From Sporanaerobacter acetigenes DSM 13106 (GTDB lineage Bacteria; Bacillota; Clostridia; Tissierellales; Sporanaerobacteraceae), in NCBI RefSeq assembly GCF_900130025.1, contig NZ_FQXR01000012.1:19458-83457 (forward strand): a DNA stretch of 64,000 nt. Direction: 5' to 3'. Shown here piece after piece: positions 33,889 through 43,101 of the stretch; positions within the stretch are counted from its first letter, which is position 1; each line of letters begins with the position of its first letter. The position numbers were made by a program, and so were the translations under genes. Below the pieces are notes generated by a model, which saw only the letters and a list, made by a program, of their open reading frames with translations, was not told the origin of the DNA and made no database searches.

Positions 33889-34470
33889 TTAATTTCTTTG
33901 TTCTCTAAATTCTATACGTCCATTTTCTAAACTATCAATGATAACTAGAGAATCAACTCTAACCCCATCATTTCTAAGCAAATCTCCACCTTTTTGAAAT
34001 CCCTTTTCTATTACAATACCTGCTCCTACTAAATTTGCATTTGCTTGTTCTATAATATCCTTTAATCCCAACAATGCCTTTCCATTTGCCAAAAAATCAT
34101 CTAATATAAGTATATTATCTCTTTTATCTATGTATCTTTTAGAAACTCGTATTTTATAATTTTTCTCCTTTGTATAAGAATAAACATTGCTCTCATAAGT
34201 TTCTTTATCTAAGTTTCTTGATTCCGTTTTTTTAGCAAAAACCACAGGAACATGAAAATACTGTGCAGTAATACATGCGATAGCAATTCCAGAAGCTTCT
34301 ATTGTCAATATTTTATTTATATTTTCCTCTGCAAATCTCTTTTTAAATTCTTTCCCTATTTCATTAAGCAGTTCTATATCTAGTTGGTGATTTAAAAAAC
34401 TATCTACTTTTAAAATATCTCCATTCTCAACTCTGCCTTCCCTGAGTATCTTTTGTTTTAATAGCTCCAT
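33889..34470 (-). CDS. xpt: Xanthine phosphoribosyltransferase
   Basis: This 193-residue enzyme transfers phosphoribose from PRPP to xanthine in purine salvage. The PRPP loop is [17 protein letters not shown], and [12 protein letters not shown] and [18 protein letters not shown] match Xpt of Bacillus. The ATG at 34470 follows AAAGGAGTGAAAAA. An upstream ATG seven codons earlier would bury that site. The gap to the upstream gene is only about 110 bases and is mostly taken up by that gene's terminator. There is no room for the purine riboswitch that often precedes xpt, and none was seen. No permease gene follows. Confidence 0.9.
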   Translation of the reverse strand: MELLKQKILREGRVENGDILKVDSFLNHQLDIELLNEIGKEFKKRFAEENINKILTIEASGIAIACITAQYFHVPVVFAKKTESRNLDKETYESNVYSYTKEKNYKIRVSKRYIDKRDNILILDDFLANGKALLGLKDIIEQANANLVGAGIVIEKGFQKGGDLLRNDGVRVDSLVIIDSLENGRIEFREQRN

Positions 34471-34544
34471 TTTTTCACTCCTTTCTCTCATCGTTATCCA
34501 ATGAAATTTTATAATAGTTTATATAAAAAATCAATTAATAATTG

Positions 34545-34579
34545 AAATAAGCTAAAGAAGATTTATCTTTAGCTTATTT
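34545..34579 (-). terminator. Terminator of the cyclic glucan synthase operon
   Basis: AAATAAGCTAAAGA at 34545-34558 and its exact complement at 34566-34579 form a 14-base stem with a seven-base loop. The T-rich arm comes last on the minus strand after adjacent A/T sequence. It abuts the stop codon at 34580. Confidence 0.8.
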
Positions 34580-37500
34580 TTATACAAGCTCTACTTGAAC
34601 AAGATGCATTTTTTTATCGTTGACCAAATTTATATATTCTTCTTTTATATCACGACCATCTATTTGCATACGAATTTCTCCGCCATTTAATTTATGTGGA
34701 TTCTTGACCTCAATAGTATAAACTGTATCAATATATTTATACTCAATACTGTATGAACTCCAATCTCGTGGAATACAGGGTTTTATATACAATTTATCAT
34801 TTTCCACTCTAAAACCTAAAATGTGTTCAAGACCTATTTTATATATCCAACCTGAAGAACCTGTATACCAACTCCATCCTCCTCTACCTGTATGGGGTTC
34901 TACTCCATAGATATCTGCAACTATTACATAGGGTTCCACTTTATATTTAGAACATTCTAGCTGCGTACGTGTATGATTTATAGGATTTATCATATTGAAA
35001 AGTTTAAGTGCCTTATCCCCCTCTCCCATCATAGCAAAAGCACCTATTACCCAAGCTGCTGCATGGGTATATTGAGCTCCATTTTCTCTTACCCCTGGCA
35101 CATAACTTTTAATATATCCTGGATCCAAAACGCCATCTGAAAAAGGTGGAGTTAAAAGAAGAATCATCCCATCTTCTTCTCTTACAAGATGTTTCTCAAC
35201 TGATTCCAAGGCCTTTTTGTTTTTTTCTTTTTCTCCCAAAGAAGATATAATCGCCCAAGATTGAGAAATAGAATCTATTCTACATTCATCATTTTCTTTA
35301 GAACCAAGAGGAGTTCCATCATCAAAATATGCCCTCAAATACCAATCTCCATCCCAAGCGTTTTTCCCCATAGCAGCCTTTAAATCATACAATACTTCTT
35401 CATATTTTTTTGCCCTTCCTTCATCTTTTTTATATCTACATATAGGTATAAAATCTTTTACTATACTTCCTAAAAACCATCCAAGCCAAATGCTTTCACC
35501 TTTTCCCTTATATCCAACTTTGTTCATGCCATCGTTCCAATCTCCAGAACCCATGAGAGGAAGTCCTCTTTCTCCAAAATTAAGAGATTTTTCAATAGCT
35601 CTAATACAATGTTCATACACTGTACCAACCTCGCTAGAAAGACTTGGCACTTCATATCTTTCTTGTTCTTCTAAACTAAGCATTTCACTTTCTATAAAAG
35701 GAACTTCTTCATCTAAAATTGAATAATCTCCTGTAATATTTACATATTCTGTAGTAGCATAGGGCATCCACAGTAAATCATCCGTATATTTAGTTCTAAT
35801 ACCCTTATGGATATCTGTCATAGGTGATGGATGCCACCAATGCTGTACATCCCCTTCTTTGAATTGATGCTTGCATACATTTAGAATTTGGTTTCTACAC
35901 TCATCAGGGAAAGCATATATAACATTCATTGCATCTTGCATTTGGTCTCGAGCTCCATATGCCCCTCCAACTTGATAAAATCCTGCTCTTGCCCAAAGTC
36001 TTGAAACCACAGTTTGGTATATAAGCCAATGGTTCATCAATAAATTCATAGAAAGATCTGGAGTTGATACTTTTATGGTCTCCAACTTTTCCTTCCAATA
36101 ATTTTTTACCGCATTTAAAGCTTCTTTAGATTTTTCTACATCTTTATATTTTTTTACTAAATCATATCCTGATTCTATGCTTTGGCTTTCTGCCATCAAC
36201 AAAACTATTTCACACTGACTTCCACTTGGTATACTTAATTCCACTTCTATAACACTGCAAGGATCATATCCTAGACCAGTTTTATTAGAAAGAAATTCTT
36301 TTTTTAACCCTTCTGGCTTCCCTAATGAGCCAAAGGAGCCTAAAAATTCACTTCTATCCCCAGTAAAGGCCTTTATCTTTGCAGAAGAAGCTATAAATAT
36401 GGTGCTATCTTTAAACTCAGTATTTGTGGAATTTTTAATTAGAAATATATCCTCAGTTTCATCCATGTAAGTCTCAATATTTTTAGCCGTTATTTCATCA
36501 GTCACTCCCAATACTGGTCTTATATAATATGCTAATGTCAATTTTCTTTCAATATTAGAATTATTTTTCAATTTAATTAGATTTATTTTAATATTATCTT
36601 CTAAAGGCACATATACATCAAGTATTTGTTCAATTCCATAACTATAATGATAAAATCTTGAATATCCTTGAGCATGAGTTATAATATATTCTTCTTTTTC
36701 TCTTATAGGTGATGGAGTCATAGTCCACATATGACCATCTTTATCATCACGTAAATATATTATTTCCCCAGGTATATCTGATATAGGGTCATTGTACCAA
36801 GGTGTAAGCTTGTTTTCTCTGCTATTATGAGCCCAAGTAAATCCAACCCCTGTTTCGGAAACTACAAAACCAAAGTTTCTGTTAGCTATAACATTTATCC
36901 ATGGAAGTGGTGTATTTAAATCTTCTGTGAGTCTAATTGTATACTTACCATCTTCAGAAAATCCCCCATAACCATTAAAATAATTTAACTTTAATGGCAC
37001 TTCTATCCTAGGATATTTCAAATTTTGTTTTTCAAAATATCTATCTGGAATATGATATGTCAATTTCTTTTCTCTGACAAAACCGTCTTCACAATTTATA
37101 ATCATTGTAGCCCATTTAAATAGCAATGCCCTATCTTCAAAAGGCATATTTATTTCGTTTCTAATAAATATACCACCACTTATATTTAGCATATTTCCTC
37201 TATATTCATATACTACTTCTTGTATACTTTCAAACAGTGGTTGATAATATATACTTTCATCTTCATTTAGTATGACTAAGTCTAAGGATACTCCTTTGAA
37301 AGCCCAATATCCATGAGCCTTTAATATTTCTTTTAACGTATCTAATCCTTCTAATGTTTTTATTCTCACAAGTACTATAGGATTATCTCCAGATATTCCA
37401 TAGACCCAAAGGCCTTCTTGTCCTCTAGTGTTTTTCTTTATGATATCTTCATATCGACTTTTATTCCCATTTCTCGGAAAAATTATTTTAGATAGCAATT

Positions 37501-40500
37501 TATCGTAAAATTTTATTTCTTCTTGACTATAATTTAAATATCCTATTTCTGTTTGGCTTCTAGTATAAGCCAGTTCAAAAGCACGAGATAAGCTTATCTC
37601 ATCTCTATATTTTTGTGAAATATCAATAGCCTTTTCTTTACTTTCAGAAAATCCAGTCACAAAATAAATGTTTATACTATCTCCACTTTTGATTTTAATC
37701 CTTTTCTTAAGACTCATAATAGGATCAAGTACTGAGCCTACAGTATTAGTCAAATCTTTATATAGACAATTTGGATTTGTGATATCATTTCCCCTACCTA
37801 TAAAATTTCCCCTATTGGTTTCATATTGAAAACCTTCTTGACTACTCTCTTCGTCTTTTACACTATGAACTATCCATGTTGGGTTCATAGCTTCATTTCT
37901 TTTTTTTCTATATCCAATTAGTGCTTCATACTCTGGTACAACTTCTGTTTTGACAAACAAATTGTTGAAAACCGGATGTGCCATATCGGATTCTAATCTA
38001 TCTCCCACCAATTCAAAATAACTCATAACTTCTATTAGCACATCTTCATCTCCGTTGTTGGTTAATTTTATTTTTCTTATTTCTCCTTCATCTTCTGAAA
38101 GTAGTACAATATCCATTTTAGTTTCAATAAATCCATCTTTTCTATAAAAAGTAACTTTATCATTAGAAAACTTTACATTGTACTCATCAGGTTCAACTCT
38201 CGTAGGCTCGTAGGTAGCAGACCAATATTTGTTATGTGTTAAATCTTTAATGTATATAAAACTTCCATACTGTCTTGTATGAAAATCTCTTCTCCATCTA
38301 TTTAAGAATATATCATCTTTCTTGGAATAACCTGAGCCTCTGTTGGTAATCAAAAGGGAATAATTCCCTGATGAAAGAATATGACATTCTATTTCATCTA
38401 ACTGTTTTTTCCCATAGGACCTCACTGCATACATTTCCTTCTTTGTCTTTATATATTCCATGTCAATTGTATTCTCTTTTTCTTTGGCAACTATTATATC
38501 CGTTGGAATCTTTTCTTGTAGCAATGTCTCCCCAATCTTGATTTGAGGATTTCTATGAAATCTATCAATCAAAATATCATCATTCAAAAAATTATTTATG
38601 GCTAAAAATATCATCCCTTGATGATGAGTCATATAACTTTTGACAATAGCTTTGTTCATATTCTGGGGCAATCTTTTACTTGTATAGTCTATAGCTTCAT
38701 ATAGACCATACTCTCCATTCATATTTTCTCTTAAAAGATTATTTATATTTAGTGATACATATTGAGGAGCAAAGTTTAATGCAAGCATAGATGAATAGGG
38801 GGATATAACTAAATCTTCCTTTAAGCCTCTTTTGAAACCTAATTGAGGAACCCCAAAAGCTTTATATTGATAATTTAAATTCACATCAAAGGCAAAAAAA
38901 CCTGATTCGGATATACCCCAAGGTATTTTCTTTTTCTTGCAATATTCCCTTTGTATTTTTATGGCAGTCTTATATGTTTCATCTAGCAAAGTGTTTTTAT
39001 AATTTTTCATGACCAAAGATGGCATTAGATATTCAAACATTGTTCCTGTCCATGAAGCAAGACTTATATAACCATTTTTAACTATCAAAGATCTCCCCAA
39101 CTTGAACCAATGTTTTTTAGGCACTTCCCCTCTACAAATAGAAATATAGCTTGTAATCCTAGCTTCTGAAGCTAAAAGGTCATAATATGAATCTAACAGT
39201 TTTTTATCCTCAACATTGTATCCTATTGAAAATAAATTTTTCTTTTCATCATAAAGAGGAGTAAATTCAGTTTCACCAATGAATTTGTCAACCTTGTCTA
39301 TCAAACTTTCTGTTTTTGAAATTAAATCACTTACATTTTGGTACAATAACATTATTTCTTGTTTTTTATTTTCACCTTTTACAAGTTTTAAACTTTCCTC
39401 ATAATATCTTTGCAATTTGAGCAAAGAAGCTTCCCTGTCAATTTTTTCATAGCTATATTCTATAGTTTTTGACAATATCTCATTAGGCATAAAAGTACTA
39501 TATTCATATATCAATGCATCCATCCTATTTATGCTATTAGCTATCCACTTATCTTTTGAACTTTCTTTTCTTTTTAAAACATCTTTGTATATAACTTTCA
39601 ACCCATCCACATCATCGTCTTCAATCTTCTTTACTTGCTCAGCTATTTCAACTCTATCTGATTCATTTTCAATAAGATTGATTGTATCTAAAACCCCACA
39701 AAATAGTTTTTTATCTATTAAAGGTCTTTCTAGATATTCTTTAAGCCCTGAATTCAATACATAAAGATAAGAAACAAAGTTTCCACTATCTACTGTTGAT
39801 ACAAAATAAGGTCTTAAAGGCTGTAAAGTTTTTGTATTGTACCAATTGAAAAGATGTCCCTTCCACTTATCCATCTTTTCTATAGAATCCACAACTCTAC
39901 TTATATAGCTAATCATTTCAGAAGTAGTTATATATCCTAAATCTCTTGCTGACAATATAGCCAAAAGCAAAAATCCTATGTTTGTAGGAGATGTTCTATA
40001 TGCTACTCCATTGTAAGGAAATTCCTGAAAATTGTCAGGAGGCAAAAAATTGTTTTCTTCATTGGCAAAAGTTTCGTAATAATCCCAAGTTTTTCTAAGT
40101 ACTTTCACAATCTCAGAAGTATCTATATGCTCTTTAGTTTCTACATCTGGAATACTAATGAAATAAGCAATCATTGGAGATAAAAACCACAATGCAGATA
40201 TAAGCATTGCTAAATATATGTTTTGAATTTTAAAAACATATACCATAAGAATATTAACTATACTCAAAACCATACTGTTCTTCATTCGGATAAAATAACT
40301 TTTTAAATCATTTTTAAGTTTCTTTTCCATATCAAAAGCTGTAGTCCACTCAAGTAAGTTCTTTTTAGAGATAAATACTCTATAAAGAGTTCTGCAAATA
40401 GCATCTATCATAAGGAAACCTTCATAAGGTAAAAATATAATAGAAAGTATTCCCTGGTAAAAATTCCCTTTCAAGGCCGATATTTTATTTCCATGTAATG

Positions 40501-43084
40501 ATATTCTCTTTCCATTTTTATTATATAAAATATGTCCTAGCGAAGATAATAAAAAAGGCAAAAATATTGTCAACAATACTATCCCTAAATAAATAAAAGT
40601 ATTTCCCGGGAAAACTGAAAGCCCCAATATTGTGAGTAATAAAAGACTAGGTGCTAAAATACTTCTTCTTAGATTGTCCGCTATTTTCCACTTGGATAGT
40701 TTAGAAATACAATTATCCGAACTGTTTTTTAACCACCTTATTAGTTGCCAATCTCCTCGCACCCATCTATGAAGTCTCATTGTAAAAGAAATATATTTTT
40801 CTGGATACCCATCTATCAACTCAATATCTGTTGCTAATCCTACACGAACATAACTGCCTTCAAGTAAATCATGACTAAGTACTGAATTTTCTGGTATTGA
40901 ACTTTCTAAGCATCTTTGGAAAGTTTTCAAATCATATATTCCCTTTCCCGTGAAAATTCCTTCTCCAAATAAATCCTGATAAATATCTGAAACTGCTGTA
41001 GTATAAGGGTCTATTCCCCCCTGCCCTGAATATATTCTTGTAAATAGAGATTTGTTTGAACTCTCAATATCTACTAGTATTCTAGGTTGAACAAGTCCAT
41101 AACCTTCTTTTACAATATTATTTTTTTCATCAATAACTGCTACATTTAAAGGATGTGAAATAGTACCTATGAGTCTTTTGGCAGTCTCTAATGGCAATTT
41201 TGTATCTGCATCTAATGTGATTATATACTTTATATTGCCTTGAAGATGAGATACATCACTAGATATAACTGAATATGTTGTATTTTCCCTCCCTAGTAAT
41301 AGTTCATTAAATTCAACTAATGCCCCTCTTTTTCTCTCCCATCCCATCCATCTATTTTGAATATCTGAATAAACTCTATTTCTATGAAAATAATAAAAAA
41401 TTTTTTCATCCTTTGAATATTTATTGTTTAATTTTTCAATAGCATCTAGTCCAGCTTCTATTATCAAAGCATCCTCATCATTTTTTTCTAGTTTTGAATC
41501 CTTAAAATCTCCAGCCAAGGCAAAGTATAGGTTTTTTTCTTTATTTGACAGATAATGTATTTCTAACTGTTCCGCCAATTCTTCAACTCTTTTTAAATCT
41601 GTCAAAAGTGTGGGAATAACTATAAAGGTTTTCATGTCCTCTGGTATTCCAGATTTCAATTCAAGTTTTGGCAAAAGTACAGGCGAAAAAATTTTTGAAA
41701 ATATTCTATTAAATATAGAAATAAAAATGGATACAAGTGGCACCCAAGCCACTAATCCAACTAAACTTGCCATCCCTAAATTGCTGTTTAAATAAACATA
41801 TCTGCATATAAATATCTCAACTATCAATGTAGAAAAAATTATAGGTAGAGTATAATATTTTTCACTTTTTAGATAGATTCCACTTTTCCAATCTCTCTTC
41901 CCAAGGCTTGCAAATATTTCACTTCTACCTCTATCTATAATGTAAAACCCTACATGACTCTCTTTATCTCTCCTACCCTCACTATGTTTATCTTTAGCTA
42001 ATTCTAATGCTTTTTTGGCAACAAAAGTTTCCTGAATATTTAAATTACGAGCCAGTTTTTCCACATGAAATCTATAATAGTTTTTAGATTCTTCATCCAT
42101 ATTTATATAAACATTCAATGGATCTTCTTTCAATATTTCTTCTACTATACATACAGAATCAAAAATATTTGTCCAGTCTAAATTTGATATGTTTTTCAAA
42201 CTAATGATACAATTTCCAATAGCCATTTTTAAAGTAGCTTGCTTTTTATGTTCTTTTTCAATTATATTTTTAATACTAGTACCAAGATAATTCAGTCTTT
42301 TTTCAAGAATAGCAATATTTTGTATTTCTTCATTTTTTCTCATTCTAAAAAATAATCTTTGTAAAAATGATGGTTCCAAATTGAAATTGCTACCAAATTG
42401 GTTTTCTAAATTAGACAATGTTTTAAGGTCTACTGCATCTGCATTTCTCCATTGCTCATTTACATTGTAAATTTTTATACAAATGTTTTTTATATATTCC
42501 ATCAGTGATAAGGTAAGCATAAGAGACAAATAAGATACTTCTTTTATAGTAAGAATATTTTCTTCTTGATAAGCATTGACAAAATCGACAAGAGGATCTT
42601 CAAGAACTACTCCTTCTGTGTGTGATACAAGCTCCAATGCAAGTACATAAGTTCTTGGATACCCTTTCAATGTCCCGCTTTCTAAAGTACTTAATTTAAT
42701 CTCTTTTTCCCCTTCTAAACTCTGTCTTATTCTTTTATATTGGAGTTCTATAATATAAAAATTATCTAGCAGCCATTCAGAAGCCTTAGGCAATTCAAAA
42801 TTTGCATTTACTTCTCTATTTAGTTTTAAATATATTTTCTCAATTTCTTCAAAATTTTTATCCAAATTATATAGTAAAAAATCTTTTACATCTACTCTTT
42901 TAAAAGAAGTATGACTTCTTCCCAATTCTTTCCCATGATTTATAAGTTCTTCTTTAGTCAGCAATACATCTTTTACTTCTTCAATAGAAATATGTTTTTC
43001 ATTTTTTAGATAAGCTACTATATATGCTAACAGCAACAATAGCATTGAAAAAATTGAAATATACATCAGCCACATACTATTCAT
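34580..43084 (-). CDS. ndvB: Cyclic beta-1,2-glucan synthase-like protein (NdvB/ChvB family)
   Basis: The 2834-residue membrane protein has an N-terminal region with several membrane helices (residues 5-25, 400-460, 820-1000). A family 84 glycosyltransferase domain lies around residues 480-800, with LDADTKLPL near 625 and the acceptor-site RLHRWVRGDWQLIRWL. A glycoamylase-like domain occupies roughly 1050-1600. The C-terminal half holds two GH94/carbohydrate-binding modules ending in the phosphorylase-like catalytic segment, with GSGDWNDGMN near 2515 and GGWSWYTGSSGWIY. This is the full NdvB architecture, which polymerises UDP-glucose into cyclic beta-1,2-glucan and trims it. It lies 17 bases after a sugar-nucleotide pyrophosphorylase gene in the same operon. 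Confidence 0.9.
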   Translation of the reverse strand: MNSMWLMYISIFSMLLLLLAYIVAYLKNEKHISIEEVKDVLLTKEELINHGKELGRSHTSFKRVDVKDFLLYNLDKNFEEIEKIYLKLNREVNANFELPKASEWLLDNFYIIELQYKRIRQSLEGEKEIKLSTLESGTLKGYPRTYVLALELVSHTEGVVLEDPLVDFVNAYQEENILTIKEVSYLSLMLTLSLMEYIKNICIKIYNVNEQWRNADAVDLKTLSNLENQFGSNFNLEPSFLQRLFFRMRKNEEIQNIAILEKRLNYLGTSIKNIIEKEHKKQATLKMAIGNCIISLKNISNLDWTNIFDSVCIVEEILKEDPLNVYINMDEESKNYYRFHVEKLARNLNIQETFVAKKALELAKDKHSEGRRDKESHVGFYIIDRGRSEIFASLGKRDWKSGIYLKSEKYYTLPIIFSTLIVEIFICRYVYLNSNLGMASLVGLVAWVPLVSIFISIFNRIFSKIFSPVLLPKLELKSGIPEDMKTFIVIPTLLTDLKRVEELAEQLEIHYLSNKEKNLYFALAGDFKDSKLEKNDEDALIIEAGLDAIEKLNNKYSKDEKIFYYFHRNRVYSDIQNRWMGWERKRGALVEFNELLLGRENTTYSVISSDVSHLQGNIKYIITLDADTKLPLETAKRLIGTISHPLNVAVIDEKNNIVKEGYGLVQPRILVDIESSNKSLFTRIYSGQGGIDPYTTAVSDIYQDLFGEGIFTGKGIYDLKTFQRCLESSIPENSVLSHDLLEGSYVRVGLATDIELIDGYPEKYISFTMRLHRWVRGDWQLIRWLKNSSDNCISKLSKWKIADNLRRSILAPSLLLLTILGLSVFPGNTFIYLGIVLLTIFLPFLLSSLGHILYNKNGKRISLHGNKISALKGNFYQGILSIIFLPYEGFLMIDAICRTLYRVFISKKNLLEWTTAFDMEKKLKNDLKSYFIRMKNSMVLSIVNILMVYVFKIQNIYLAMLISALWFLSPMIAYFISIPDVETKEHIDTSEIVKVLRKTWDYYETFANEENNFLPPDNFQEFPYNGVAYRTSPTNIGFLLLAILSARDLGYITTSEMISYISRVVDSIEKMDKWKGHLFNWYNTKTLQPLRPYFVSTVDSGNFVSYLYVLNSGLKEYLERPLIDKKLFCGVLDTINLIENESDRVEIAEQVKKIEDDDVDGLKVIYKDVLKRKESSKDKWIANSINRMDALIYEYSTFMPNEILSKTIEYSYEKIDREASLLKLQRYYEESLKLVKGENKKQEIMLLYQNVSDLISKTESLIDKVDKFIGETEFTPLYDEKKNLFSIGYNVEDKKLLDSYYDLLASEARITSYISICRGEVPKKHWFKLGRSLIVKNGYISLASWTGTMFEYLMPSLVMKNYKNTLLDETYKTAIKIQREYCKKKKIPWGISESGFFAFDVNLNYQYKAFGVPQLGFKRGLKEDLVISPYSSMLALNFAPQYVSLNINNLLRENMNGEYGLYEAIDYTSKRLPQNMNKAIVKSYMTHHQGMIFLAINNFLNDDILIDRFHRNPQIKIGETLLQEKIPTDIIVAKEKENTIDMEYIKTKKEMYAVRSYGKKQLDEIECHILSSGNYSLLITNRGSGYSKKDDIFLNRWRRDFHTRQYGSFIYIKDLTHNKYWSATYEPTRVEPDEYNVKFSNDKVTFYRKDGFIETKMDIVLLSEDEGEIRKIKLTNNGDEDVLIEVMSYFELVGDRLESDMAHPVFNNLFVKTEVVPEYEALIGYRKKRNEAMNPTWIVHSVKDEESSQEGFQYETNRGNFIGRGNDITNPNCLYKDLTNTVGSVLDPIMSLKKRIKIKSGDSINIYFVTGFSESKEKAIDISQKYRDEISLSRAFELAYTRSQTEIGYLNYSQEEIKFYDKLLSKIIFPRNGNKSRYEDIIKKNTRGQEGLWVYGISGDNPIVLVRIKTLEGLDTLKEILKAHGYWAFKGVSLDLVILNEDESIYYQPLFESIQEVVYEYRGNMLNISGGIFIRNEINMPFEDRALLFKWATMIINCEDGFVREKKLTYHIPDRYFEKQNLKYPRIEVPLKLNYFNGYGGFSEDGKYTIRLTEDLNTPLPWINVIANRNFGFVVSETGVGFTWAHNSRENKLTPWYNDPISDIPGEIIYLRDDKDGHMWTMTPSPIREKEEYIITHAQGYSRFYHYSYGIEQILDVYVPLEDNIKINLIKLKNNSNIERKLTLAYYIRPVLGVTDEITAKNIETYMDETEDIFLIKNSTNTEFKDSTIFIASSAKIKAFTGDRSEFLGSFGSLGKPEGLKKEFLSNKTGLGYDPCSVIEVELSIPSGSQCEIVLLMAESQSIESGYDLVKKYKDVEKSKEALNAVKNYWKEKLETIKVSTPDLSMNLLMNHWLIYQTVVSRLWARAGFYQVGGAYGARDQMQDAMNVIYAFPDECRNQILNVCKHQFKEGDVQHWWHPSPMTDIHKGIRTKYTDDLLWMPYATTEYVNITGDYSILDEEVPFIESEMLSLEEQERYEVPSLSSEVGTVYEHCIRAIEKSLNFGERGLPLMGSGDWNDGMNKVGYKGKGESIWLGWFLGSIVKDFIPICRYKKDEGRAKKYEEVLYDLKAAMGKNAWDGDWYLRAYFDDGTPLGSKENDECRIDSISQSWAIISSLGEKEKNKKALESVEKHLVREEDGMILLLTPPFSDGVLDPGYIKSYVPGVRENGAQYTHAAAWVIGAFAMMGEGDKALKLFNMINPINHTRTQLECSKYKVEPYVIVADIYGVEPHTGRGGWSWYTGSSGWIYKIGLEHILGFRVENDKLYIKPCIPRDWSSYSIEYKYIDTVYTIEVKNPHKLNGGEIRMQIDGRDIKEEYINLVNDKKMHLVQVELV

Positions 43085-43101
43085 TCCTTTCAGCCACTAG
43101 T

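Noticed and set aside
34471..34579. Purine riboswitch before xpt
   Set aside because: The short gap is occupied by the upstream terminator and AT-rich promoter-like DNA. No conserved three-way junction elements were seen.
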